From the NCBI GenBank assembly GCA_965218775.1, contig CBDCLS010000006.1, positions 2,914,001 to 2,978,000 of the forward strand: DNA of 64,000 nt. Direction: 5' to 3'. Position 1 is the stretch's first letter, and each line of letters opens with the position of its first letter. Below the pieces are notes generated by a model. The model was not told the origin of the DNA. It did no database searches and saw only the letters and a list, made by a program, of their open reading frames with translations. The DNA is from CAUZIZ01 sp965218775. GTDB taxonomy: Bacteria > Acidobacteriota > UBA6911 > RPQK01 > JAJDTT01. The translations under genes and the position numbers were made by a program. Below are positions 8,785 to 15,972 of this stretch, one piece after another.

Positions 8785-9684
8785 TTACTTCCGAGGCGCG
8801 AAATAGCCTTTCTTGGTGCGGATGATCAGTTTCGGCAGGCCCTCGGGTGGGTCCAGCTTGACCTGAATCTTGCGCCATTTACCTTGGTAGTCTCGGTTCG
8901 TGGGGAGGTATCCGAGAACGTATTGATTGCGCAGCTCGGTGTGGATCAAGTCGACAAAGTAATCTAGTTGCTTGAAACTGTTCGGAAAGAAGGCCCGACC
9001 TCCGGTCAAGCGAATGATCTCGGTGATGACGCCGCGACCATAGCCTAGATCGCCACGCTCGCCGATGACATAGATCTGGACATCCGACTCTTTCACAAAC
9101 TGCTTGACCTCACTGAAGGTATAACGGCTGCTGTTATCCTCCCCGTCGGTAATGACGATGAGAGCCTTCTTTTCGTTACGAGCCTCGCGCATCTTCTCAA
9201 GACCCAGGTAGATGGCGTCGTATAACGCGGTTCTGCCTTTGGGATTGGAGATCGAGACTTCGTTCTGAAGGTTCTCGGCCTGTGAGGTGAAGTCCTGAAC
9301 CACAGAGGTGCGGTCATTGAAGGAAACCAGGAAGTATTCGTCCCGGGCATTGCCTTCTTTCAGGAAACGAACCACCGAATTGCGGGCACTCATGATGTTG
9401 TCGCCCATCGACCCGCTAATGTCGAGAATAATCCCCACACTGATGGGAGACTTGTCCCGGGAAAAGTGCTTAATCGACTGCTCGACCTTGCTTTCGAATA
9501 GCTCGAAGTGGTCCTTCTCCAGTCCGACGACGTAGCGGTTGAGCGGATCCGTCACAGTGACACGCACCACGACCATGTCGACGTCGACACGGAACCGAGG
9601 ATGCAGATCTACTTCCTTCGCGAAGACCCAAGCGCCTAGAGAAAGGAAGAGAATCGCAAAACTACAAGAACGAAACCTGACCAT
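8785..9684 (-). CDS. Secreted VWFA-related domain protein (paralogue)
   Basis: 299-aa protein of the same architecture as its downstream neighbour but without the long charged linker: signal peptide (SFAILFLSLGAWVFA), a beta domain (MVVVRVTVTDPLNRYVVGLEKDHFELFE), and a VWFA domain with MIDAS DISGSMGDN, then TALYDAIYLGLEKM and ITDGEDNSSRYT. Both end in a similar segment (RTKKGYF / RAKKGYF). Likely acts outside the cytoplasmic membrane; ligand unknown. It is the first gene of a probable two- or three-gene unit with the 7680-8762 paralogue and ilvE. Confidence 0.88.
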   Translation of the reverse strand: MVRFRSCSFAILFLSLGAWVFAKEVDLHPRFRVDVDMVVVRVTVTDPLNRYVVGLEKDHFELFESKVEQSIKHFSRDKSPISVGIILDISGSMGDNIMSARNSVVRFLKEGNARDEYFLVSFNDRTSVVQDFTSQAENLQNEVSISNPKGRTALYDAIYLGLEKMREARNEKKALIVITDGEDNSSRYTFSEVKQFVKESDVQIYVIGERGDLGYGRGVITEIIRLTGGRAFFPNSFKQLDYFVDLIHTELRNQYVLGYLPTNRDYQGKWRKIQVKLDPPEGLPKLIIRTKKGYFAPRK

Positions 9685-9866
9685 GAATAAAACCTATTCT
9701 ACAGAAAGTGACTGGAAAGTGGAATGTCCAAGGACCAGAGCGTTGTTTTTTTTACCGTCCGCACTTGGAAACCCTGCTCCCAAGGGCGATCTGGTGCCGG
9801 ATTCCCACACGGTCTCCGTCAAAGCGGCCAAATACCGCAAGATGTTGACGCCTCAGCCCGGCTCGC

Positions 9867-10790
9867 TCAGAGGACTGAAAGTCCTTGGAGAAAACTCCTG
9901 AGAGCCTCCATTTCCGCGTCGTTCAAGGAGTAGTACGGCTTCCGTCTCCAGCGTTGCGCAATGCCGTAGAGTTCCAGCATCCCGTGCATCGCCGCATCGA
10001 ATCCACCGGGTTGACCCTGGATGAAATCAAATAGAGGCATATCGTAGGTCTCGACGATCCTCCGCGCCCCGTCGATCTGCCCTTCCTGGATGGCCGCCCA
10101 GTATTCGTGAGCTACTCGGGGGCAGTAGCTGGCGTAGGTCGAGAGGTAGCCGTCGCATCCGTAGGGAAAGAGATCCAGGTGATTCTGCTTCTGCCCTCCG
10201 GAGAAGACCGCCCAGTGCGGATGGACCAGCAGCGACATCCTGCGTGCGAACTGACCGCAAAAATCGTCTTTGATGGCGACGATGCCAGGGACCTGCTGAA
10301 GCAGGACCTTGAGGGTCTCCAGCCCGAACTCCATCCCTCGAGGGCTGAAGATGTTTGTCACGACCATCACCGGGATTTCCCGAGCTACCGCGGCAAAGTG
10401 CTCGGAGAGTGTCTGGGCCGTACAGGACGCCGCCCAATCGGGTGGGAGCGCCATCAGGACGTCAGCACCCATTTGCCGGGCCTGGCGCGCAAATTCGACC
10501 GACCGGTCGGTCCAATAGTAGCGATCTGCGGCCACCACCATGGCCCGCCCGGCCGTGTGCTCGGCGGCTACCCGGGTGACCTCCAAGATTTCCTCATCGT
10601 CGAGCAGCAGGTAGTTGCTATCGCCCGCGGTGAGGAGAACGGTCTTGCCGCCGCCGTCGATATTGAAGTCGATGACGCTCCTCAGCCCGTCGTAGTCGAT
10701 GGCACCCTCCTCTAGGAACGGAGTCCGGACTGATCCGAAGGGGCCCGTGAGTGCCCCTCTGATTTCTTCCCTTGTCATCTCCTGCTGCAT
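9867..10790 (-). CDS. DapA/NAL-superfamily aldolase-like protein
   Basis: 307-aa (beta/alpha)8-barrel protein of the dihydrodipicolinate synthase/N-acetylneuraminate lyase superfamily. The Schiff-base lysine is present (GIVAIKDD) and the GxxGD-like turn is LLTAGDSNY. The tyrosine normally found in the TPYY segment is absent: the aligned stretch reads MALPPDWAA. True DHDPS therefore seems unlikely, and a different 2-oxo-acid aldolase or hydratase is the better guess. It stands alone on the minus strand and no lysine-pathway gene is adjacent. The ATG at 10790 is followed by a second at 10778 (MTREE); either could be used. Confidence 0.82.
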   Translation of the reverse strand: MQQEMTREEIRGALTGPFGSVRTPFLEEGAIDYDGLRSVIDFNIDGGGKTVLLTAGDSNYLLLDDEEILEVTRVAAEHTAGRAMVVAADRYYWTDRSVEFARQARQMGADVLMALPPDWAASCTAQTLSEHFAAVAREIPVMVVTNIFSPRGMEFGLETLKVLLQQVPGIVAIKDDFCGQFARRMSLLVHPHWAVFSGGQKQNHLDLFPYGCDGYLSTYASYCPRVAHEYWAAIQEGQIDGARRIVETYDMPLFDFIQGQPGGFDAAMHGMLELYGIAQRWRRKPYYSLNDAEMEALRSFLQGLSVL

Positions 10791-11008
10791 CGGATCTCTT
10801 CCGTTCTTGCTGGACCGGTGCTCGCCTTATGGATGCGATACAGGGTTCCTACAAGACGAGGGGTCTATTCTGGGAGAGTTTTCGGGCTGATGCAACTCCA
10901 TCGGTGAGCGGGCTTGCCGCTCCATCCAGGGCATCTCCCAGGGATCCTCCAACACTCGTATTGCTGCAATTGGCTGCCAGACCGGTGGGATAGACTGGGC
11001 TCGGCAAG

Positions 11009-11701
11009 ATGAGTCCCTTTCGATTTCTCTTCGAATTCGCACTGCTGGCCGCTGCGATCTATTTCTGGTTCCGCCCTGGGCCTGCTCGGAGACGCAATCG
11101 CTTTCGCAGGAGGATGCGCCGCTGGCTGCGGGTCCTCACTCTACGGAGGATGCTGTGGGCTGGAGCCATCGCCTTGCTCTTGATGCCCCATGGGCTGGGC
11201 CGTTTCGTTCCGATTCTGCGCGACGTTCCCTCTCTGGCCGAGGGGCAGAAGCTTCGTCTCACCCATGGACCGATCGCGTTTCTTTTCCAATCGCTCTGGT
11301 TGGAAGACTCAGTAGCGGAGAGCATCGAGGATCAGTCCAGAATACATAAAGTAGAAGCGGCGCTGGTTAAAGCGGTCGTCCAGACCGAATCGTCGGGACG
11401 GCAGTTCGTGGTTTCCACCTCTGGCGCGATGGGGCTGATGCAGCTAAAGCCTGCCACCTTCTTCTCGCTCAAGGGAGGAAATCCCTTCTCAGTGGAAACC
11501 AACATCGCAGCAGGAACCGAGTACTTGCGCCAGCTTCTGGACCGGTTCAAGGGTAGTTATCGGCTGACGGCTGCCGCCTACAACGCCGGTCCCGGAATCG
11601 TTGCAAGTTGTCGCTGCGTGCCCAAGAACGGGCAAACTCCAGCCTACGTCGCGAGGGTCTCGTCCTGGTACAGGAAATACAAGGGTAAGAAGCGTTTCTA
11701 A
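11009..11701 (+). CDS. Membrane-anchored lytic transglycosylase
   Basis: 230-aa protein with two N-terminal hydrophobic segments (about residues 5-22 and 46-62) separated by an Arg-rich loop, then an SLT-type catalytic domain. The catalytic Glu lies in VVQTESSG, followed by GAMGLMQLKPATF, AAGTEYLRQLL and AAAYNAGPG. It should act on peptidoglycan from the outer face of the inner membrane. It differs from the transglycosylase at 3091-3762 in its membrane anchor and in lacking the flanking DUF4124-like motifs. Stop codon is followed by a 435-bp hairpin-rich gap. Confidence 0.9.
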   Translation: MSPFRFLFEFALLAAAIYFWFRPGPARRRNRFRRRMRRWLRVLTLRRMLWAGAIALLLMPHGLGRFVPILRDVPSLAEGQKLRLTHGPIAFLFQSLWLEDSVAESIEDQSRIHKVEAALVKAVVQTESSGRQFVVSTSGAMGLMQLKPATFFSLKGGNPFSVETNIAAGTEYLRQLLDRFKGSYRLTAAAYNAGPGIVASCRCVPKNGQTPAYVARVSSWYRKYKGKKRF

Positions 11702-12136
11702 GCTGAAACTTCATTCGAACCTCGCACGTCCCGGGTCACGGATTGCTGCGAGAACTATGGAAGCCTGAAGCGCGAGCGAGGGGGTGGTCGAATGCTTTTT
11801 GGCAACGCATCTCGCAGATTCCCAACCCCTCGCTCGCGCTTCAGGCTTCTATGGCTCAGTCAGTTTTTTTCTCGAATGGGGCGGCGCAGCCGGGGGGCCA
11901 CTGACCTGAAACATCAAGTGGCTTCGGTCTCCAGGCCGAAGAGTACGCTCGTGCCGAGCCTTTGGCTCGACCCACGGCGGCCTGGAGACCGCCGCCACGC
12001 CCTCGAACCAGGGTTTCTTTCTCGGATTGGGGGCAGCGTGACTTGGGGGCGGGACTGACTTGCAAGCTTGTTTACTGGATCGTCAACAAAGTAGACTAGA
12101 TATCAACCAGCAGCTGCCAGCCGTCGCCGTTTCACG
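11702..12136. repeat. Hairpin-rich intergenic region with two dispersed repeat types
   Basis: No gene seen. First comes a perfect 24-bp inverted repeat (11760-11783 with 11826-11849; core AAGCCTGAAGCGCGAGCG) around a 42-nt spacer. Next, at about 11863-11910, is a segment (TCTCGAATGGGGCGGCGCAG) that recurs at about 20152-20195. Then a second hairpin with 13-bp perfect arms (11926-11938 with 11978-11990; GGTCTCCAGGCCG) and an inner GAGCC/GGCTC stem; a related hairpin lies at 60906-60970. Confidence 0.75.
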
Positions 12137-12841
12137 ATGTCTGAAGTACTGATTGAAACACTGGATCTTTGGAAGAGCTACGACATGGGCTCGCAGAGCG
12201 TCCACGCCCTACGGGGAGTGGACCTGCAGATCCAACGCAACGAATACGTTGCCATCATGGGTCCTTCGGGCTCGGGGAAATCGACGCTAATGAACCTGAT
12301 GGGTTGTCTGGACACGCCCAGCCGGGGTCAGTACATTCTCAACGGTCGCCTGGTCAGCGAGATGAAGGACGATGAATTGGCCCACATCCGAAACCAGGAA
12401 ATCGGGTTTGTTTTTCAGACCTTCAACCTGTTATCTCGCGCGACCGCGATTCAGAATGTGGAGCTGCCCCTGATCTACGCGGGGCTCTCTTCAAAGGAGC
12501 GGCGCAACCGCTCGCAGGAGACCCTCGAGCGGGTGGAGCTTTCCGACCGGGCGGATCACCGTCCCAATGAGCTGTCGGGAGGACAGCGCCAACGAGTCGC
12601 TATCGGTCGAGCACTGGTTAATAGTCCTTCGATCCTGCTGGCCGACGAACCGACCGGCAACCTGGACTCGAGAACCGGTCGGGAGATCATGGCGCTCTTC
12701 GAATCCCTCCATCGGCAGGGCAACACCATTGTCCTCGTGACTCACGAAGCGGACCTCGCAAGCCATGCTCAGAGGGTGATTCACCTCCTGGATGGGCAGA
12801 TCGAAAGAGACGAGTCACCGACTCCGGCGGCTTCTGTTTGA
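12137..12841 (+). CDS. ABC transporter ATP-binding protein, MacB/LolD type
   Basis: 234-aa ATPase of the lipoprotein-release/macrolide-export class. Walker A is GPSGSGKST, the signature is [14 protein letters not shown], and Walker B is [13 protein letters not shown], followed by the H-loop [13 protein letters not shown]. No permease or adaptor gene is adjacent on this strand, so it is an orphan ATPase. The closest relative in the window is the ATPase at 17270-18028, which has its own permease and adaptor. Either its partner permease lies elsewhere, or it is a leftover of a duplicated MacB cluster. The downstream 800 bp are gene-poor. Confidence 0.93.
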   Translation: MSEVLIETLDLWKSYDMGSQSVHALRGVDLQIQRNEYVAIMGPSGSGKSTLMNLMGCLDTPSRGQYILNGRLVSEMKDDELAHIRNQEIGFVFQTFNLLSRATAIQNVELPLIYAGLSSKERRNRSQETLERVELSDRADHRPNELSGGQRQRVAIGRALVNSPSILLADEPTGNLDSRTGREIMALFESLHRQGNTIVLVTHEADLASHAQRVIHLLDGQIERDESPTPAASV

Positions 12842-12987
12842 CAAATAGCCGGAGGATGATTCAACATGGTTTTCAGTCCACAGGCTCCAACGGGGGCAGT
12901 GGCGGCTCTCAGGTTTGGGCACCGAGGAGAGTTGGGCAGGTTGGGTCCTGCTGCTTACTGGATTGGCCCGGAAAAGGAGGTGATCTA

Positions 12988-13032
12988 GTGGATTTAGATA
13001 AACATGGCATGGCGAAGGTGGCGTCCTTCTAA
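12988..13032 (+). CDS. 14-codon micro-ORF with near-perfect Shine-Dalgarno
   Basis: GTG start, product MDLDKHGMAKVASF, stop TAA. AAAAGGAGGTGATCTA ends directly before the GTG; this is an almost full complement of the 3' end of 16S rRNA at 7-nt spacing, far stronger than sites of the neighbouring genes. The 3' half of the ORF forms the 5' strand of the outer stem of the overlapping RNA structure, so translation would be expected to disrupt the fold. It could be a leader peptide, a short functional peptide, or a ribosome-binding decoy. Existence of the ORF is certain as sequence; its translation is inference. Confidence 0.45.
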   Translation: MDLDKHGMAKVASF

Positions 13033-13107
13033 GGGAACCACTCCTGTGTGGTGTAAAGGAAGGATTCCCTAAGGGGGGAAACCCAACGCCACCGCAACCA
13101 TCGCTTT

Positions 13108-13148
13108 GGGCCCCGGTTTGCGAGCAAGTCCGGGGCCCTTTTTTTTGC
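13108..13148 (+). terminator. Strong rho-independent terminator
   Basis: GGGCCCCGG (13108-13116) pairs with CCGGGGCCC (13130-13138) around a 13-nt loop, followed directly by a run of eight T. It closes the micro-ORF/structured RNA transcription unit at 12970-13148. Confidence 0.9.
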
Positions 13149-13223
13149 TCGATTCTGCTTCGGATTCTGTTCTGGGATCTGGGATAAATGCCGTATTTAT
13201 GTTCGTCTGATTCCTCAGGGCTG

Positions 13224-13392
13224 GTGCAAAAATAACTTCACATTCTGGCATCTCATCTTCACACCATCTTCGGCCGCTCCTCAATCGCGAAATCCTCAAC
13301 GTAGCCCTGGCTACGCGTGCGGTTTCGCTCAATCGCTGGCGACCAAATCTGGCGCAAATCTGAGCGCCAACTCTGCGAAGTTATTCTTGCAC
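13224..13392. mobile_element. 169-bp MITE-like element with 16-bp terminal inverted repeats
   Basis: GTGCAAAAATAACTTC at 13224-13239 and its inverted counterpart GAAGTTATTCTTGCAC at 13377-13392 (one mismatch) bound a segment with no coding capacity. It lies 10 bp from the next element (13402-13576). The terminal repeats suggest a non-autonomous transposable element or large hairpin. Only one copy was seen in the window. Confidence 0.55.
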
Positions 13393-13401
13393 GAACCCTA
13401 A

Positions 13402-13576
13402 CCCGCATTTCTCATCGCCTGTCGTAGCGAGGCGTCGCAAGGGCCGTCCTGGCAAGGCTTGCGACCGAGGCCTCCGCAGTCGTACTTGTACAGTACGTCG
13501 AGGAGGCCGACCGAGCGAAACACAGCCAGGGCGGATGATTGCGGCGACGTAGTAGACCGGCGATGAGAAATGCGGG
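13402..13576 (+). mobile_element. 175-bp MITE family, copy 1
   Basis: Bounded by perfect 18-bp inverted ends CCCGCATTTCTCATCGCC / GGCGATGAGAAATGCGGG; a TAA on the left (13398-13401 region) and CTAA on the right suggest that the true ends may extend by a few bases. Two further copies of identical length are at 31621-31795 (inverted orientation, nearly identical) and 40803-40977 (same orientation, more diverged). No transposase is encoded. Apparent open frames across it are not real genes. Confidence 0.85.
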
Positions 13577-13630
13577 CTAAGCTCAATTGTTCTATGCATT
13601 ATTATAGCCGGACGGTAGTAGTTCGGTGCC

Positions 13631-14434
13631 CTAGGTTTGGCGCAGTAGTTGTGCCATCCAACCCACCATTGATTCTTGCTTCAAGCTTGCGATACCGACA
13701 GCATCTGCTTCCTGCCCCTGTTGCTTGGTCGTATAGCCCCAGCTGGCGTGGTAGCAATTGGCTCCTAGTTGTCGGGCCGCCTTCAGGTGTGAGAGCTGGT
13801 CGTCCACCAGGTGGATCTCTTCGAAGGGAGCTCCAGTGAGTTGGTGGACCTTGTTCAGGTGTCCGTTCTTGCCCTGTTCCTTCTTCACCTTGTCATAGCC
13901 GTAGATGTGATCTTCAGACAAAGGAATTCGGTGATGGGCCAGAATCTGGACGACGGCATCGGTAGGTTTGGAAGTGGTCACGTAGATGCGATCAAACTGG
14001 TCCTGGCAGGTCAAAAGTCCCTCTTCCAGCTCCTGGTAGAGCGGGTTCAGTCCTAGCCAGGCCGGCTCATCCCGAGCCCGAATATCGCGGCGCTTTCTTT
14101 GAAAGAGCTCCTCCAGTTCTTTCGCATCTGCGGCTTCGACCTCCTGACACACCTGTTCCAGATGGTCACTGGAACGCTGGTCGAAGTCTTCCTGCACCTC
14201 AATAGGTATCCCATGGGTAATGAAGTAGAGAATCAGCATGTAGTCCTTGCCGTCCCGGATAAAGGGGCGCATTCGATAAAACTTTTCCCGGACAGCTTCG
14301 GGGATCTCGTCCAGACCGGATATAGGTGCGAGGCCGGCGATTGGGGCGTAGTAGGAATAGGAGGTGAAAAGACACTCGCCGGCACTGTCACAGATGACGC
14401 CATCAAAATCGAGTGCCAGAATCTGAACAGCCAT
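13631..14434 (-). CDS. HAD-superfamily hydrolase
   Basis: 267-aa haloacid-dehalogenase-fold hydrolase, probably a phosphatase. Motif I is DFDGVICDS (residues about 8-16), with the nucleophile Asp and the acid/base Asp two residues later. Motif II is VTTSKPT, the lysine region is KVKKEQGKNGHL, and motif IV is HLVDDQLSHLKAA. A helical cap sits between motifs I and II (about 20-130), rich in charged residues. Substrate cannot be told from sequence; phosphoglycolate phosphatase-like proteins share this layout. GGGAGAG precedes the ATG at suitable spacing. It is separated by 51 bp from the beta-propeller lipoprotein gene upstream on the same strand. Confidence 0.85.
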   Translation of the reverse strand: MAVQILALDFDGVICDSAGECLFTSYSYYAPIAGLAPISGLDEIPEAVREKFYRMRPFIRDGKDYMLILYFITHGIPIEVQEDFDQRSSDHLEQVCQEVEAADAKELEELFQRKRRDIRARDEPAWLGLNPLYQELEEGLLTCQDQFDRIYVTTSKPTDAVVQILAHHRIPLSEDHIYGYDKVKKEQGKNGHLNKVHQLTGAPFEEIHLVDDQLSHLKAARQLGANCYHASWGYTTKQQGQEADAVGIASLKQESMVGWMAQLLRQT

Positions 14435-14485
14435 TGAGTGAGTCTCTCCCGTTTTCTTAATCGAGTCTTCGGATCCGCTCTGTTT

Positions 14486-15946
14486 CTATCCGCCGGGGAC
14501 GAACTGGAAGGCGTAGAGATCGGTGTCGTGCAGATGGAAGCGGATCTGGATCTGCCGTCCTTGCAGCTGACCCAGGCTTGGTTGGCCCTTCCACCCAATC
14601 ACATGACTCAGAGAATCGGTGGTCACCGGATCGCAATCCGCGACTCCGAACCCGGGGATGGGCTCTCCCTCCCGGTCCAGAATCTCGACCCTCAATTGGC
14701 CTCGAACATTGGCGTTGACCGTCAGCCGTCCCCTCACTGCAACCAGTCTCCTGGTGGTAACGGTTGCGTCCCCCGTGGATGCCGTCAGCGAGACAAATCC
14801 GTCCAGGCGCAGCTGGGCGAGTCCGGTTGCCCGCTGCTTCCGCTCCCCATCTTCGATCCAACCTTCCTGAATCTTCGCAAGGCTTTCCGCTCCGTAAGGG
14901 ATGTTTTCTCCCCAATAGTAGATCCACAGTTTTCCGTCGTGGACCACGGGAGCCACCGGAATGCTCAGCTCGCTATCCCAGGAACCCGGTTCGCCCTTGC
15001 TCAGGATGAAGCCGCCGGTGAAGGGCCGTCTCCAGTGGATCCCATCTCGGCTGAAAGCGAGCTCCGAGTCGGCTCTGACCCACTCTTTTCCACTCTTCTC
15101 GAAGACCCAGAGCCATCCCAGATAGACTCCCTCGTAAAGGAAGGAGGCCAGACCCTTGAAGTGCTGATCGGATTCGTCAGGAGCGGGTGCAAGCACGGTT
15201 TCCGCCTCTGACCAGGTCACGAAGTCGGGGCTGGTGGCTCGACCGACGGAGTTGGGACTTCCGGGCATCCGCACATAGAAGACGAATTTCTCGATCCGAG
15301 GGTCCCAGCCCAGCAGGTTCCCGTTGTGAGGCTTCCGGTACCAGGGTTTCCCATCTCCGTTCAGGAGCCAATGGACGCCATCTTGGGAATAGGCTTTGGT
15401 GACTGCGGACTTGCCGTCGAAGATGTCCACATAGGTCATTTTGAAGCGGCGACCCGGATCTGGATCTCGAGGGTCCTTGATCACGTTGGCCCGCCTCATC
15501 CAGGTGGTGCCCCAGGGAAGCATGTTGTTTTCCTTGGAATCTTCCCATTCGACCAGGCCCAGATTGGGTTTGGTCCACTGATAGCCGTCTTTGGACAGAG
15601 CGTAGGACACCTTGTATTGGATTCCCGCGTGGGCCTTTGGATCGATCTGAGAGGTCATGTACCACATCTTGAATTCATCCGTCTCTTCATCGAAAAGCAC
15701 CCCTCGTCCATTGGGCGAAACGGACCAACGCTCGCCAGGCGCGTCGCCGACGATGACGGGATTGCTTGAGTAGCGCTGGAGCGGATGAAGTACTCGGGTG
15801 ACACCCCGAGTAGAGGAGACGACGTAGTCATCGATAAACAGCTGCTTCTTGTTTCCGATCTCGAGGGTGGGGATAGCAGGATCGTTTTGTTGGCAGCCAC
15901 AGATCACGACTGTGGTCAACAGCCCAGTGGCAAGCATGAACTTCAT
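14486..15946 (-). CDS. Lipoprotein with GH32/GH43-like beta-propeller fold
   Basis: 486-aa exported protein. The start at 15946 gives a lipoprotein signal (MKFMLATGLLTTVVICGC), with Cys as the probable lipidated residue; a longer frame upstream would run into the permease gene. The mature protein begins with KKQLFIDDYVVSSTRGV and continues with repeated blade-like segments (GVLFDEETDEFKMWYMT, YALSKDGYQWTKP, AYSQDGVHWLLNG, FVFYVRMPGSPN, FSRDGIHWRRPF, LWIYYWGENIPYG), the pattern of five-bladed glycosidase propellers. Each blade carries an S-x-D-G-x-x-W type repeat. A C-terminal beta-sandwich (about 395-486) may bind carbohydrate. Likely polysaccharide-related; catalytic residues not assigned. 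It begins 26 bp after the MacB permease stop, so it could be the last gene of that unit. Confidence 0.78.
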   Translation of the reverse strand: MKFMLATGLLTTVVICGCQQNDPAIPTLEIGNKKQLFIDDYVVSSTRGVTRVLHPLQRYSSNPVIVGDAPGERWSVSPNGRGVLFDEETDEFKMWYMTSQIDPKAHAGIQYKVSYALSKDGYQWTKPNLGLVEWEDSKENNMLPWGTTWMRRANVIKDPRDPDPGRRFKMTYVDIFDGKSAVTKAYSQDGVHWLLNGDGKPWYRKPHNGNLLGWDPRIEKFVFYVRMPGSPNSVGRATSPDFVTWSEAETVLAPAPDESDQHFKGLASFLYEGVYLGWLWVFEKSGKEWVRADSELAFSRDGIHWRRPFTGGFILSKGEPGSWDSELSIPVAPVVHDGKLWIYYWGENIPYGAESLAKIQEGWIEDGERKQRATGLAQLRLDGFVSLTASTGDATVTTRRLVAVRGRLTVNANVRGQLRVEILDREGEPIPGFGVADCDPVTTDSLSHVIGWKGQPSLGQLQGRQIQIRFHLHDTDLYAFQFVPGG

Positions 15947-15972
15947 TGGCGAGGATTTAATCCGCGACGACG

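Larger units (their letters stand above)
12970..13148 (+). ncRNA. Candidate structured RNA overlapping a micro-ORF, with intrinsic terminator
   Basis: A compact set of helices lies between a very strong ribosome-binding site and a terminator. Outer stem: GGTGGCGT (13017-13024) with ACGCCACC (13086-13093), 8 bp perfect. Inside: AGGGAA (13032-13037) with TTCCCT (13065-13070), enclosing CCAC (13038-13041)/GTGG (13048-13051), and GGG-GAAA-CCC (13075-13084) with a GNRA tetraloop. CCTTC (13025-13029) can also pair with GAAGG (13059-13063), which would cross the AGGGAA/TTCCCT stem as a pseudoknot. The plus strand holds no gene downstream before convergent repeats and the minus-strand HAD gene, so this is not an obvious riboswitch. 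I do not recognise it as a known RNA family. Confidence 0.5.

Noticed and set aside
12838..13032. 64-codon frame extending the micro-ORF upstream
   Set aside because: It begins with TTG inside the ABC gene stop, has no ribosome site and no conserved look; the strong Shine-Dalgarno points to the internal GTG at 12988.
12970..13148. Structured RNA considered as a riboswitch
   Set aside because: No gene follows on the same strand within 500 bp, and the terminator closes the unit; I also cannot match it to a riboswitch class that I know.
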